A stretch of 33,550 nt of DNA from CAYQTL01 sp964420405 (GTDB lineage: Bacteria; Acidobacteriota; Thermoanaerobaculia; Thermoanaerobaculales; Sulfomarinibacteraceae), in assembly GCA_964420405.1 (NCBI GenBank), contig CAYQTL010000055.1:1-33550 (forward strand). Direction: 5' to 3'. Below are positions 21,690 to 29,885 of this stretch, one piece after another. Position 1 is the first letter of the stretch. The number at the start of each line of letters is the position of its first letter. Under the pieces are notes generated by a model, which worked only from the letters and a program-made list of their open reading frames with translations, did not search any database and was not told where the DNA came from. A program made the translations under genes and the position numbers.

Positions 21690-22793
21690 ATGCGGCCAGG
21701 ACGGGTGCTCGCGGCACGGCGATGGGTGCAGTGGATCACGGCGGCGGTGGTGGCCGCCATCGGGGTCCGGTTCTCCCTGTGGGTGGCGGCGCACCTCCGC
21801 GGCGAGTGGCCGCCGGTGTCGCGTCCGCCCGGCGTCGAGGCGTTCCTGCCGATCGACGCCATGCTGCGGCTGCGCCACCTGCTCGTCACCGGGATCGTCG
21901 ACGCCATCCACCCGGCCGGCCTCGCGATCTTCGTCGCCATCTGCCTGATGTCGCTGGTGCTCGCCAAGTCGTTCTGCTCCCACCTGTGCCCGGTGGGCCT
22001 GCTGTCGGAGCTGCTCGGGAGGCTCGGCGTGCGCCTCACCGGCAGCACGCTGACGCCGCCGCGCTGGCTCGACGTCCCCCTGCGGGGACTCAAGCTCCTG
22101 CTGCTCGGCTTCTTCGTGTGGGCGGTGTGGTTCGCGATGGACCCGCGGGGCGTGGCGGCGTTCCTCACGAGCCCATACGCCCGCCTCGCCGACGCCAAGA
22201 TGTGGCTGTTCTTCGCCGAGCCGTCGCGCCTGACGGTGTCGGTGGTGGGCGTGCTGGTGGTCGGGTCGGTGTTCGTGCGCGACCTGTGGTGCCGCTACCT
22301 GTGCCCGTACGGCGCCCTCGTGGGCCTGCTCGGGCTCGTCGCCCCGTTGAAGGTGACCCGCGACCCGTCGCTGTGCACCGACTGCCGCGCGTGCACCCGC
22401 GCCTGCCCGGCCCGGCTGCCGGTCCACGGCACCCGGCGGGTGCGGTCGATCGAGTGCTCGAGCTGCCAGGACTGCGTCGTCGCCTGCCCGGTGGAGGGCT
22501 GCCTCGCCGTCCGGCCTCCGCTCCTGCGCCGCTGGGTCCTGCGGCCCGCCGCGGCGCTCGGGGTCGCGGTCGGGATCTACCTGGCCGTGGTGGTCGGCTT
22601 CCGGGCCGCCGGGATGTGGCACACCTCGATCACCGAGGCCGAGTACCGTTTCCGGCTCCAGGAGATCTCCTCGCCGCTGTACTCCCATGCCGGCGGCCGC
22701 GCCATGACCGACCCCGATCCCGCTCCTCACGTCCTTGGCCGTGAAGGGCGGCATCGGCCGAGGGTCGAAGGAGGCGCGGCTTCCGCCCGGTGA
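21690..22793 (+). CDS. NapH/NosR-like membrane polyferredoxin (4Fe-4S binding protein)
   Basis: A 367-residue inner-membrane electron carrier. TM helices lie at about 12-36, 72-92, 132-150, 180-198, 208-222 and 283-303. Two C-x-x-x-C-P motifs are embedded in membrane-proximal segments (Cys96/Cys100 in SFCSHLCPVG; Cys201/Cys205 in LWCRYLCPYG), a hallmark of the NapH/NosR/MauN/RdxA family. Two 4Fe-4S clusters are predicted from Cys229, 232, 235 and 239 (CTDCRACTRACP) and Cys256, 259, 262 and 266 (CSSCQDCVVACP). It would move electrons from quinol toward a periplasmic reductase or maturation system. No reductase, FMN-binding or cytochrome gene is adjacent. The ATG at 21690 follows GGGAGG at four bases; an earlier in-frame ATG at 21561 would translate the REPIN. 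Confidence 0.88.
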   Translation: MRPGRVLAARRWVQWITAAVVAAIGVRFSLWVAAHLRGEWPPVSRPPGVEAFLPIDAMLRLRHLLVTGIVDAIHPAGLAIFVAICLMSLVLAKSFCSHLCPVGLLSELLGRLGVRLTGSTLTPPRWLDVPLRGLKLLLLGFFVWAVWFAMDPRGVAAFLTSPYARLADAKMWLFFAEPSRLTVSVVGVLVVGSVFVRDLWCRYLCPYGALVGLLGLVAPLKVTRDPSLCTDCRACTRACPARLPVHGTRRVRSIECSSCQDCVVACPVEGCLAVRPPLLRRWVLRPAAALGVAVGIYLAVVVGFRAAGMWHTSITEAEYRFRLQEISSPLYSHAGGRAMTDPDPAPHVLGREGRHRPRVEGGAASAR

Positions 22794-22810
22794 CGACGTC
22801 CTCGCTCGTG

Positions 22811-23773
22811 TCAGAGATCCGGCTCGAGCCGCAGGTCGTCGACCACGAACGTCGCACCGGGAGTCAGGGCGTCGAGCCGGATCTGGACGGCGGCAGCGCC
22901 GTCCGACTCGCCCGCCGGCAGCGTCAGCCTGCGCCGGATCCAGGTGCCGGCGTCGACCGGTGTGGGCGGCGGCGACCGGTCGGTCCCCTCGACCGTGATC
23001 GCACCTCTGCCCTGTGGCCACGCGCCGTCGCCGGACAGGTCGAACCAGTACGACAGCCGCAGGTGGTGAAGCCGGTGGGACCGCGCGATCGGCACCACCA
23101 CGGTACCCGGCTGCCGCACCAGCAGCGAGCCACCGTCGTCGCCGGTGAGGACCGCGGGCGGCCGCATCAGCTCGCGCCACGCCGTGCCCCGCGACTCGAC
23201 CAGGGCGATGCCGGAGACCAGCAGGGTCCGGCCGCCGGCCGCCGGTCGCGGCGTCCGGGCCTCGATCTCGACGGTGAGCGGGCCCTCCCCGACCGCACCG
23301 TCCGGGAAGCCCCACCGGGGCACCTTGAACCCGTCGCCGAGCCGACGCTCGCCGAGATCGGCGCCGTTGAGCCGGATCGCGACCCGGACCTCCCCGGCAT
23401 CCTTCCAGCGCGGCGCGGCGCGCAGGCGCACCACCACCTGCCCGGCGCCGAGCCCGCCGCTGAGCCCCTGCAGGACCCCGGGCTCGCCCGAAAGCCAGGT
23501 GCCGCCCGGAGCCGTCTCGCCCCAGCCGGAGGCGGGCCGGAGGGTCTCGGCCACCACGACTCCGGAGTCCGGCGCCGGCGTCGCGGGTGAGCGCAGGTCT
23601 GCGACCGCCCACCTCGGCTCGAACCGGATGCCGCCGCCGGCCAGCAGGGCGACCTCGCCGACGCGGAACGCGACCACGAGAGCGACGACGTGCACCGCCG
23701 CCACCGCCACGAAGGGGGCCGCCAGGAGCACCGGGAGGACCCGGCGCAGCAGCAGGTCACGTCGGGATCGCAC
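22811..23773 (-). CDS. Membrane-anchored hypothetical protein with beta-sandwich-like domains
   Basis: A 320-residue protein. One hydrophobic segment lies near the N-terminus (about 12-40, VLPVLLAAPFVAVAAVHVVA) and the rest is predicted outside. The exported part has two regions that look like jelly-roll binding domains: AGQVVVRLRAAPRWKDAGEV with VRVAIRLNGADLGERRLGDG, and HHLRLSYWFDLSGDGAWP with IRLDALTPGATFVVDDLRLE. The final pattern 'F-V-V-D-D-L-R-L' is typical of carbohydrate-binding or galactose-binding-like domains. I do not recognise the family. The GTG at 23773 has a GGAG five bases upstream; a GTG at 23779 is too close to it. It follows the GH13 gene on the same strand after 44 bases, so a shared transcript and a glycan-related role are plausible. 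Confidence 0.65.
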   Translation of the reverse strand: MRSRRDLLLRRVLPVLLAAPFVAVAAVHVVALVVAFRVGEVALLAGGGIRFEPRWAVADLRSPATPAPDSGVVVAETLRPASGWGETAPGGTWLSGEPGVLQGLSGGLGAGQVVVRLRAAPRWKDAGEVRVAIRLNGADLGERRLGDGFKVPRWGFPDGAVGEGPLTVEIEARTPRPAAGGRTLLVSGIALVESRGTAWRELMRPPAVLTGDDGGSLLVRQPGTVVVPIARSHRLHHLRLSYWFDLSGDGAWPQGRGAITVEGTDRSPPPTPVDAGTWIRRRLTLPAGESDGAAAVQIRLDALTPGATFVVDDLRLEPDL

Positions 23774-23817
23774 CGCCACTCCGATCGCGGGCGTTGTACC
23801 ACGGGACCGGTCGCGCG

Positions 23818-26800
23818 TCAGCGCCCGTCGTCGGCGCCGTCGTCGCCCGCGGGCTCGGCCGGGACCTCGTCTTCCCCGTCCCCCGCCCCGCCCGGCTGCT
23901 CAGGCGCCTCGTCCTCCCCGGACGCGACCGCGGCCGGCTCGAGCGCCGCGAGCAGCTCCTCGACGCGGAAGTCGGACCGATCGAGCGCCTCCCGGAGGCG
24001 GCGCTCCACCTCCTCGAGAGCGGCCACCAGCGAGTCCTTGTGGGACGCGCTGCCGACCGCCAGCGTCGCCACCCGGAGCCACTCCACCAGCTCGAGGAAC
24101 GACTCGCGGTGGAGCCACGTGACGCCGTCGTACCGGTTGACGCCGGCCAGCCGGCGTCCCTCCGGAGACGACAGCAGCAGGCCGGCGACCTCGCGGGCGG
24201 CGTCCTCCGACGTCGTCGCCGCCACCAGCCGGCCCTCGAGCAGCAGCAGGACCCGCACCAGGTCGAGGCCCCCGGCGCCAGGGGCGCGGGTGATCCCGAG
24301 AGCCTCCAGCGCCGCCTCGATCCGACCTCCGAGCAGCCACTCGTCGAGCCACAGCCGCACCCGGTCGGCCGCCGCCGCCGGGTCGTCCGCCTCCGGGGCG
24401 ACGGCCTCCAGGCTGCGGGTCAGCGCCCACGCGAGCACGACGGCCCAGCGGTCGGAGCGGTCCCCCAGCACCTCCTGCAGCGCCTCCGCGGGTGCCGGCT
24501 GCCCGTCGTCGGCGGCACCCCACATGAGGGGCAGCGACAGCAGGCTCTCGACCTCGTCGGCGACAGCGTCGGCGTGAGCCGGCGACACCGCGGTTCCGGC
24601 CCGCTTCGCGGCGGCCTCGAGCAGGTCGTGCGCGTCGTGGCGCAGCGACGCCAGGAGGTCACCGAGGTCCTCCGGCAGCGGACCGGCGGCCTCGGCGGCG
24701 TCGGCGGGAGCGGCGTCGGGCGCGGCGGTCTCCGGCGCGGGCTCGAAGGCGCCGGCGTCGGGCGCGTCACGCCCCTCGACCGGCACGTCACCCTCGCCGT
24801 GGCCGCCGGCCGTCCCGCCGCCGGTCGCCACCGCGACCAGCGCCTCGATCCTCGCCGGCGCCAGCAGCCGTTCGAACGGATCGAGGACGTCGCCGAGATC
24901 CATCTCCCGCAGCACCGTCTCCACGCTCGGCACGGCGCGGCCGCCGAGTCGCCCGGCCAGCTCGCGAACGCGCCCGCGGTCGTCGTCCCACAGCTCCCGC
25001 AGGTCGACGAACGCGCGCAGCTCGTACGCCTCCAGCTCCAGCGGCAGGCCGTCCCGGTGCAGCACCTCGCACGAGTGGAGGGTCTCCAGGCCGCGCACCG
25101 CGTCGTGCAGCACGAGCCACGCCCGCGGGTCGCGGGGCAGGCCGAGCGCCTCGCCGAGCGTCCCGCCCTCGACCGCCACCGAGCCGTCCTCGCGCCGGGT
25201 CGCGAACCCGGTCGAGTGCAGCACCCGGCCGACGGTGCGACCGAACCGGTTGTGGTAGACGACCAGGCTGCGGGCGCCCATCACGTCGTTGGAGTAGACG
25301 AATACGTTCTCGTCGACGCCTCCGCCGAGGGCCTCGAACTCGAACAGCCGGAACCGCTCGACCTCGGCGAACTGCCAACGGCGGTGCAGCAGCGGGAAGA
25401 GCTGCAGCTCGTGGCGCCGGATCAGCCCCTCGTTGGGGTGCTCGTCCCACCGCGGCCGGCGGAACTCCATGCCGTACTTCTCGGCGAAGCCCTCCACCTG
25501 GCCGTGGCCGAACATGGGCAGGCCCGGCATCGTCGCCATCAGGGTCGCGACCCCGAAGTACTTGTCGTGGGTGCCGAACTGGTCGACCGCGGTGCGCTCG
25601 TCCGGGTTCGACATGAAGTTGACGTACCGCTTCAGGATCTGCGGGTCGTACTCCAGTGTGTTGCGGATCAGCTGCCGGTAGTCGGCGTTGCGCTCGTCCC
25701 GCAGCATGTTCATGAACGCCGAGTTGTAGACCCGGTGCATGCCGAGGGTGCGCACGAAGTAGCCTTCGAGCAGCCAGAACGCCTCCGCCAGGAGCAGGGT
25801 GTCGGGCGCCTCCTGCGCGACCCGGTCGACCACCTCGCGCCAGAACTCGGTCGGCATCGCCCGGTCGAACTCCTCCCGCGTCATGCCGAACTCCGCCCGC
25901 GACGGGATGTCGCCGCCGGTGCCCGGCTGGGGGAACCACAGCCGCTGGAAGTGCTTCTTGGTCAGCGTCATGGCGGCGTCGAAGCGGATGATCGGCGACT
26001 GCCGCGCGACGTGCAGGATGGTCTGGATCACCGCCTCCCGCACCTCCGGGTTGCGGTAGTCGAGCTGTGCGGTGTCGTTCCACGGCATCGAGGTGCCGTC
26101 GTTGCCGTGGTAGAGGAACCGCTCGTCGCCGGTCCAACGGTCGACCCGCCGGAACACCACCGCCGCGTCGGTGCGGTCGTAGTAGTGGTCCTCGAGGAAG
26201 ATCCCGACCCGGTCGTCGTCGCTCAGGTCGGGGCCGCCGAAGGTGTAGCTCGAAAATGGGCAGTCGCGCCGCTGGACGAACCAGTCGGGATGCTCCACCA
26301 CCCAACGGGAGTCGATCCCGACGTGGTTCGGCACCATGTCGGTCGACATCCGGATCCGGCGCTGCCAGGCGCGCCGCTTGAGGTCGTCGAACGCCGCGTT
26401 GCCGCCGAGCTCCGAGGCCACCACGTAGTCCTGCAGCGAGTACGCCGACGCCACCGCCTCGGTGTCCCCCATCATCCGCTTGATCCGCTCCGATGCCCGG
26501 CTGCGCTCCCACACCCCGATCAGCCACAGTCCGGTGAACCCGCGCGCCGCGATCCGGTCGAGCTCGGCGTCCGGGATCTTGTCGAGCCGCCGGATCTCGC
26601 GGCCGTACTGCTTCTCGAGCTGGGAGAGCCAGACGTGGACGTTCTTGGCCAGCAGCACCACCCGCGGCATCCAGTCGAGGTCCGGCGAGTACGCCTCCGG
26701 GGCGTCGCCCTCCGGCTCCTCCCGCCACCGCGACGGGTACACCGGCACCTCCACCTGACCCGGCACGAAGGTCCCGACCTCGCGGAACTCCTCGGCCAGG

Positions 26801-27561
26801 ATGTCGAGGCTCGACAGCAGCCGCAGCACCGCCGGGCCGAGCAGCTCGGCCCACCGGCTCCGGATGAACCGCAGCTGCCCGTCGAGGGAGTCGGGCGCGG
26901 CGAGCAGCGGCGCACGCAGCATCGTCAGCAGTGAGCGGTGGCCCGACAACGGCGACGGCTCGTCGTCGAGCAGGGCCTCGAAGCTCTCAAGCGCCGGCAG
27001 GTAGGCGGTGCCCGAGACCAGCGCGTCGTCGTCGAACAGCTCGTCGAACGGTGCGAACGCCGGGTTCTGGTTCGCGAGCCGCAGCAGCAGCAGCTCCTCG
27101 AGCGACGCCTCGCGGTGGCTCAGCCCGCCGGTCGCGCCCGCGAGCCACACCGCCGGCGTCAGCTCGCCCCGGTCCACCGGCGGCGGCGGGAACCGGTCCA
27201 CGAACGCCAGCAGCAGCCGGTCGACCTCGTCGCCGCCGAGCTCGGCCTCGAGCTTCTCGAGGGTGTCGCGCAGCAGCGACGGACGGGACTCCCGCCGGTG
27301 GGTCTCGACCACCGCGTGGAGTACCTCGTCGATCAGGCCCATGGCGTAGACCTGCCCCGGCGTCACCGGCGCGTCGGACGGCCCGCGGACAGCGTTCAGC
27401 CTCGCCGCGAACCGGCGCGCCGCCGCGAAGTCGGCCAGGATCGCGTTGCCGTCGAACGCGAACAGGGTCTCCTCGAAGCCGTAGCGGCGCCGGGCGTCGC
27501 GCGAGATGTGGAACAGGAACGGGCCGAGTTCGAGATTGGATCGCATGTCGCGCACGATCAT
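23818..27561 (-). CDS. Giant GH13 (alpha-amylase family) protein with unassigned N- and C-terminal regions
   Basis: A 1247-residue protein whose central part (about 330-720) is a GH13 barrel. Conserved regions are I DMVPNHVG (409-416), II IIRFDAAM with nucleophile Asp528, III LLLAEAFW with acid/base Glu593, and IV VNFMSNPDERT with Asp654, then FGTHDKYFGVATLMATMPGL. Region IV has SNPD where most members have NHD. Residues 1-330 are an extra helical region (LFHISRDARRRYGFEETLFA) seen in no common amylase I know. Residues about 900-1247 are helical, acidic and Ala-rich, ending in EDEAPEQPGG. No signal peptide, so probably cytosolic alpha-glucan or maltosyl metabolism. The ATG at 27561 has a GGAG; an in-frame ATG at 27546 is an alternative. 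The 320-residue protein gene follows after 44 bases. Confidence 0.85.
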   Translation of the reverse strand: MIVRDMRSNLELGPFLFHISRDARRRYGFEETLFAFDGNAILADFAAARRFAARLNAVRGPSDAPVTPGQVYAMGLIDEVLHAVVETHRRESRPSLLRDTLEKLEAELGGDEVDRLLLAFVDRFPPPPVDRGELTPAVWLAGATGGLSHREASLEELLLLRLANQNPAFAPFDELFDDDALVSGTAYLPALESFEALLDDEPSPLSGHRSLLTMLRAPLLAAPDSLDGQLRFIRSRWAELLGPAVLRLLSSLDILAEEFREVGTFVPGQVEVPVYPSRWREEPEGDAPEAYSPDLDWMPRVVLLAKNVHVWLSQLEKQYGREIRRLDKIPDAELDRIAARGFTGLWLIGVWERSRASERIKRMMGDTEAVASAYSLQDYVVASELGGNAAFDDLKRRAWQRRIRMSTDMVPNHVGIDSRWVVEHPDWFVQRRDCPFSSYTFGGPDLSDDDRVGIFLEDHYYDRTDAAVVFRRVDRWTGDERFLYHGNDGTSMPWNDTAQLDYRNPEVREAVIQTILHVARQSPIIRFDAAMTLTKKHFQRLWFPQPGTGGDIPSRAEFGMTREEFDRAMPTEFWREVVDRVAQEAPDTLLLAEAFWLLEGYFVRTLGMHRVYNSAFMNMLRDERNADYRQLIRNTLEYDPQILKRYVNFMSNPDERTAVDQFGTHDKYFGVATLMATMPGLPMFGHGQVEGFAEKYGMEFRRPRWDEHPNEGLIRRHELQLFPLLHRRWQFAEVERFRLFEFEALGGGVDENVFVYSNDVMGARSLVVYHNRFGRTVGRVLHSTGFATRREDGSVAVEGGTLGEALGLPRDPRAWLVLHDAVRGLETLHSCEVLHRDGLPLELEAYELRAFVDLRELWDDDRGRVRELAGRLGGRAVPSVETVLREMDLGDVLDPFERLLAPARIEALVAVATGGGTAGGHGEGDVPVEGRDAPDAGAFEPAPETAAPDAAPADAAEAAGPLPEDLGDLLASLRHDAHDLLEAAAKRAGTAVSPAHADAVADEVESLLSLPLMWGAADDGQPAPAEALQEVLGDRSDRWAVVLAWALTRSLEAVAPEADDPAAAADRVRLWLDEWLLGGRIEAALEALGITRAPGAGGLDLVRVLLLLEGRLVAATTSEDAAREVAGLLLSSPEGRRLAGVNRYDGVTWLHRESFLELVEWLRVATLAVGSASHKDSLVAALEEVERRLREALDRSDFRVEELLAALEPAAVASGEDEAPEQPGGAGDGEDEVPAEPAGDDGADDGR

Positions 27562-27730
27562 ACCGCTCCACGCCCCGTCTGCACGTCGGGGCGCGCCCGA
27601 AATCCGGTGGGCGGTTGGCGGGAGCCGCGCCGCGTCCCGACCTGGGTCAACCCGGCCGACCGGAGCGCCGGCAGGCGCGGAGGGCGTCGGAGCACCTCCC
27701 CGAACCCGGCTCAGCGACCGCGCCCCCTTC

Positions 27731-27912
27731 GATCCCGATCCCGTTCCCGATCCCGTTCCCGATGGTGGCAGTCGCGTTCAGCTGCACGTCCAGCGACGGG
27801 GACGGCGCCAGAACGGACTGTGACAGCGACGGCGGCAGCCACATCGGGAGCCGGTCGGTGCTCGCATACCGACATCCGGACCCGTCGGGATCGGGAACGG
27901 GATCGGGATCGG
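27731..27912. repeat. Foldback repeat with paired G-tract arms
   Basis: The left arm has five CCC tracts (27734-27760) at exact six-base spacing. The right arm, inverted, has GGG at 27887-27889, 27893-27895, 27899-27901 and 27905-27907, then GG. Both arms match the G-quadruplex pattern. The core of about 125 bases contains GTGACAGCGACGGCGGCAGC, which recalls the GACAGC hexamers at 29150-29395. It ends 20 bases beyond the stop at 27932. The other part of the gap, 27562-27730, shows nothing recognisable. Confidence 0.7.
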
Positions 27913-27931
27913 AATCGGAACGGCGCGGAGT

Positions 27932-28951
27932 TCACCCGAGCGGCACGCCGAACGTCAGCGGGCAGTGGTCGCTGACGTCCCAGAAGGTTCCGTCCTCCGC
28001 GCCGGGACGCGACACCAGCGGCCCGCAGCCCGCCCGCCGGCAGTGCAGCCACGCCTCGAGCGCGGCGTCGGGCGGCAGCGTCCCGAGCCCGCCGACCCAG
28101 GCGTGGTCGAGCAGCGACGGCTCGAGCACGCCGTCGCCCCGCTCACCCTCCCAGTACTGCGTGCAGCCGGTCGCGTTCGGCAGCCGCCGCAGGCCGACCC
28201 CGGCGAGGATTCGGTCCAGGCGGTCCAGCTCCGCCTCGACCGTGCTCCCCGGGGCGCCGGTGGTGTTGAAGTCGCCCATCACGACCACGTCCGGGTCGCC
28301 GGTGCGCGCGATCTCGGCCCCCACCCACCGCGCCAGCACCTCGACCTGACGCCGACGGACGCCCACGTTGCGCGGGGTCGACGCCAGGTGGACCTGGACC
28401 ACCGTCAGGTCGACGCCGGGCTCCTCGCGGGCCGCGAGCCGCACGGCGAACGCCGCCCGCTCGCCCGGCTCCACCGCCACCTCGGCGATCTCCACCGGCT
28501 CGCCCGCCAGCATCAGCCGGGTGTCGTCCCACCCGATCCCGACGTGCTGGCCGAACCGCCCGCCGCGACCCGCGAACAGCGCCTTGTACTCCCGCTCATT
28601 CGACGATCGCTGCAGGATCGGCACGAACCGCCGCGCGTCGCGGATCTCGGCGAGGCCGATCACGTCCGCGTCGAGGCCTTCGAGCACCGCCTCGAGGTCG
28701 CAGATGTTGGTCCGCCGGACGTAGGGCAGGTCGGCGGTCTGCGGCCGCTCGTCGAGCGGGAAGTTGCGGACGTTCAGCTGCGCGATCCGCAGCTCGCCGG
28801 GATCCGCCGGCGGCGGCAGCTCCTCCGCCGTCACCCCCGGCCCCGCGAACCCCGCGCAGCGCATCCGGTCCCGCAGCACCAGCTGCAGCACCGCCACCGC
28901 CGCGATCACCACCACGATCCCGACCACCAGCCCGCGCGACGACTTCGCCAT
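27932..28951 (-). CDS. Endonuclease/exonuclease/phosphatase (EEP) family protein, membrane-anchored
   Basis: A 339-residue protein. An N-terminal helix (about 8-26, GLVVGIVVVIAAVAVLQLVL) acts as signal anchor, so the catalytic domain is extracytoplasmic. The EEP fold motifs are in order: IAQLNVRNF (Asn ligand), DVIGLAEIRDARRF (Glu ligand), VDLTVVQVHLAS (active His), DPDVVVMGDFNTTGAPGS (Asp and Asn) and TFWDVSDHCPLTFGV (final Asp-His pair). The set is complete for a Mg-dependent phosphodiesterase. The substrate could be DNA, a phosphoinositide-like lipid or another phosphodiester; secreted nucleases have the same core. Length fits. The ATG at 28951 has no good ribosome binding site; a CAGACT six bases upstream is a weak leaderless candidate. 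The frame to 29272 crosses repeats. Confidence 0.88.
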   Translation of the reverse strand: MAKSSRGLVVGIVVVIAAVAVLQLVLRDRMRCAGFAGPGVTAEELPPPADPGELRIAQLNVRNFPLDERPQTADLPYVRRTNICDLEAVLEGLDADVIGLAEIRDARRFVPILQRSSNEREYKALFAGRGGRFGQHVGIGWDDTRLMLAGEPVEIAEVAVEPGERAAFAVRLAAREEPGVDLTVVQVHLASTPRNVGVRRRQVEVLARWVGAEIARTGDPDVVVMGDFNTTGAPGSTVEAELDRLDRILAGVGLRRLPNATGCTQYWEGERGDGVLEPSLLDHAWVGGLGTLPPDAALEAWLHCRRAGCGPLVSRPGAEDGTFWDVSDHCPLTFGVPLG

Positions 28952-28998
28952 GCCGTCAGTCTGCTCGGCCCTCCCCTCTGGATCAAGCGTTCCGCGCA

Positions 28999-29025
28999 CC
29001 CGATTCCGATCCCGATCCCGATCCC
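28999..29025. repeat. G-tract hexamer array upstream of the EEP gene
   Basis: CCC tracts at 28999-29001, 29011-29013, 29017-29019 and 29023-29025 with an intervening CC, all in the same six-base register. It fits the G-quadruplex pattern on the minus strand. No inverted G-tract arm follows; instead a different foldback begins at 29147. The stretch 29026-29146 has a small hairpin GCGGG-tgctg-CCCGC (29081-29095) and otherwise nothing I recognise. Confidence 0.6.
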
Positions 29026-29146
29026 GACGTCTGCGATTCTGTCGATCGACGCTCCCGCCACAAAGGCACAGACACACAGGGCGGGTGCTGCCCGCAACCC
29101 AGGGGTTGGTCGCTTCGCAGCGTCGGTGTCGGTGCTGGACGTAGTG

Positions 29147-29395
29147 GCAGGGTCGGGGACTGCGGCAGCGGCAGGGATCAGGGACAGCGACAGCGAACGC
29201 GACAGGATCGCCGGGCAGGCGCGGCGCATGGCCACCTCCGGGTCGTGCATGAAGGCGGGGCGGATCGCTCACGGCAGGAGCGGCGTCAAGGGCAAGCCGG
29301 CGCGGCGCCGGTCGTCGGACGACCCTTGACGCCGCTCCTGACGCTGTCGCTGACCCTGTCGCTGCCGCCGTCAGCTGACCCTGTCAGCGACGACG
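29147..29395. repeat. Nested foldback: CAGGG/GACAGC-hexamer arms around a perfect 18-bp inverted repeat
   Basis: The outer arms, 29147-29204 and 29338-29395, are imperfect inverted copies rich in GCAGCG, GACAGC and CAGGG blocks. Inside lies a perfect 18-bp inverted repeat, 29275-29292 (CAGGAGCGGCGTCAAGGG) and 29323-29340, with a 30-base GC-rich loop. The right arm also contains the palindrome GTCAGCTGAC (29370-29379). No credible coding frame covers it. It sits between the start of the EEP gene and the VapB-like antitoxin. The stretch 29396-29543 shows nothing recognisable. Confidence 0.75.
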
Positions 29396-29543
29396 TTCTC
29401 CGCTGGTCGAGATCTCAGTCCTCCGGACGACGTCCGCGTTCGTTCGTCGGGCTCCGTCGCAGCTGAGCTCGTCGAGTGGATCCGCGACGCCGTGGCGGCC
29501 CGGTCCACCTCACGCGGGCAGGAGGGGTGCTTCGCCGGTGCAC

Positions 29544-29572
29544 TGAACATACACATGATCATGTGTTACAGT
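29544..29572 (+). promoter_or_regulatory. Promoter of the VapBC-like operon with a palindromic operator as spacer
   Basis: TGAACA (29544-29549) and TACAGT (29567-29572, preceded by TG) are separated by 17 bases. Bases 29551-29566 of that spacer are a perfect 16-bp palindrome, ACACATGATCATGTGT. A bound antitoxin dimer would cover both promoter elements, which fits autoregulation of toxin-antitoxin operons. This AT-richer patch stands out from its surroundings. Confidence 0.65.
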
Positions 29573-29588
29573 GGATCTGGAGGCACGT

Positions 29589-29885
29589 ATGGGCGAAACG
29601 CTGCGAAGGGTGCAGATGCTGATCGAGCCGCGGCAGCACGACGAGCTGCGCCGGCGTGCGGAGCTCGCCGGCACCAGCGTTGCCGCGGTCGCGCGGCGCG
29701 CGATCGAGCGAGGGCTCGAGTCGCTCGACCAGGAGTCGCTGCAGACGCGGCGGATGCGCGCGCTGGAGCGGGCGCGGACGCTGCGCGGACAGGGCGGTAC
29801 AGCCGGTGCCGGGGTCGATGTCGCAGCCGATCTCGCCGAGCTCCGAAAGGAGAGGGACAGTGGCAACGCGAGCCGTCGTGGTTGA
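29589..29885 (+). CDS. Antitoxin of a VapBC-like module
   Basis: A 98-residue probable antitoxin and DNA-binding protein. Residues 1-45 read MGETLRRVQMLIEPRQHDEL, then AELAGTSVAAVARRAIERGL, which fits a ribbon-helix-helix fold: one beta strand (RVQMLIEP) followed by two helices. The C-terminal half is charged and would wrap the toxin. The ATG at 29589 follows GGAGG at five bases; a GTG at 29571 lies inside the promoter and is rejected. The stop overlaps the start of the PIN toxin gene by 26 bases. The palindrome at 29551-29566 is the likely operator for the RHH dimer. The predicted leader is only about 10 bases, with the ribosome binding site at its 5' end. Confidence 0.75.
   Translation: MGETLRRVQMLIEPRQHDELRRRAELAGTSVAAVARRAIERGLESLDQESLQTRRMRALERARTLRGQGGTAGAGVDVAADLAELRKERDSGNASRRG

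Noticed and set aside
21403..21717. N-terminal extension of the exported repeat protein
   Set aside because: It would translate the REPIN; a GGAGG and a clean signal peptide mark the ATG at 21402.
29571..29588. Upstream GTG start for the VapB-like antitoxin
   Set aside because: It overlaps the -10 box and predicted start of transcription; the ATG at 29589 has a well-placed GGAGG.
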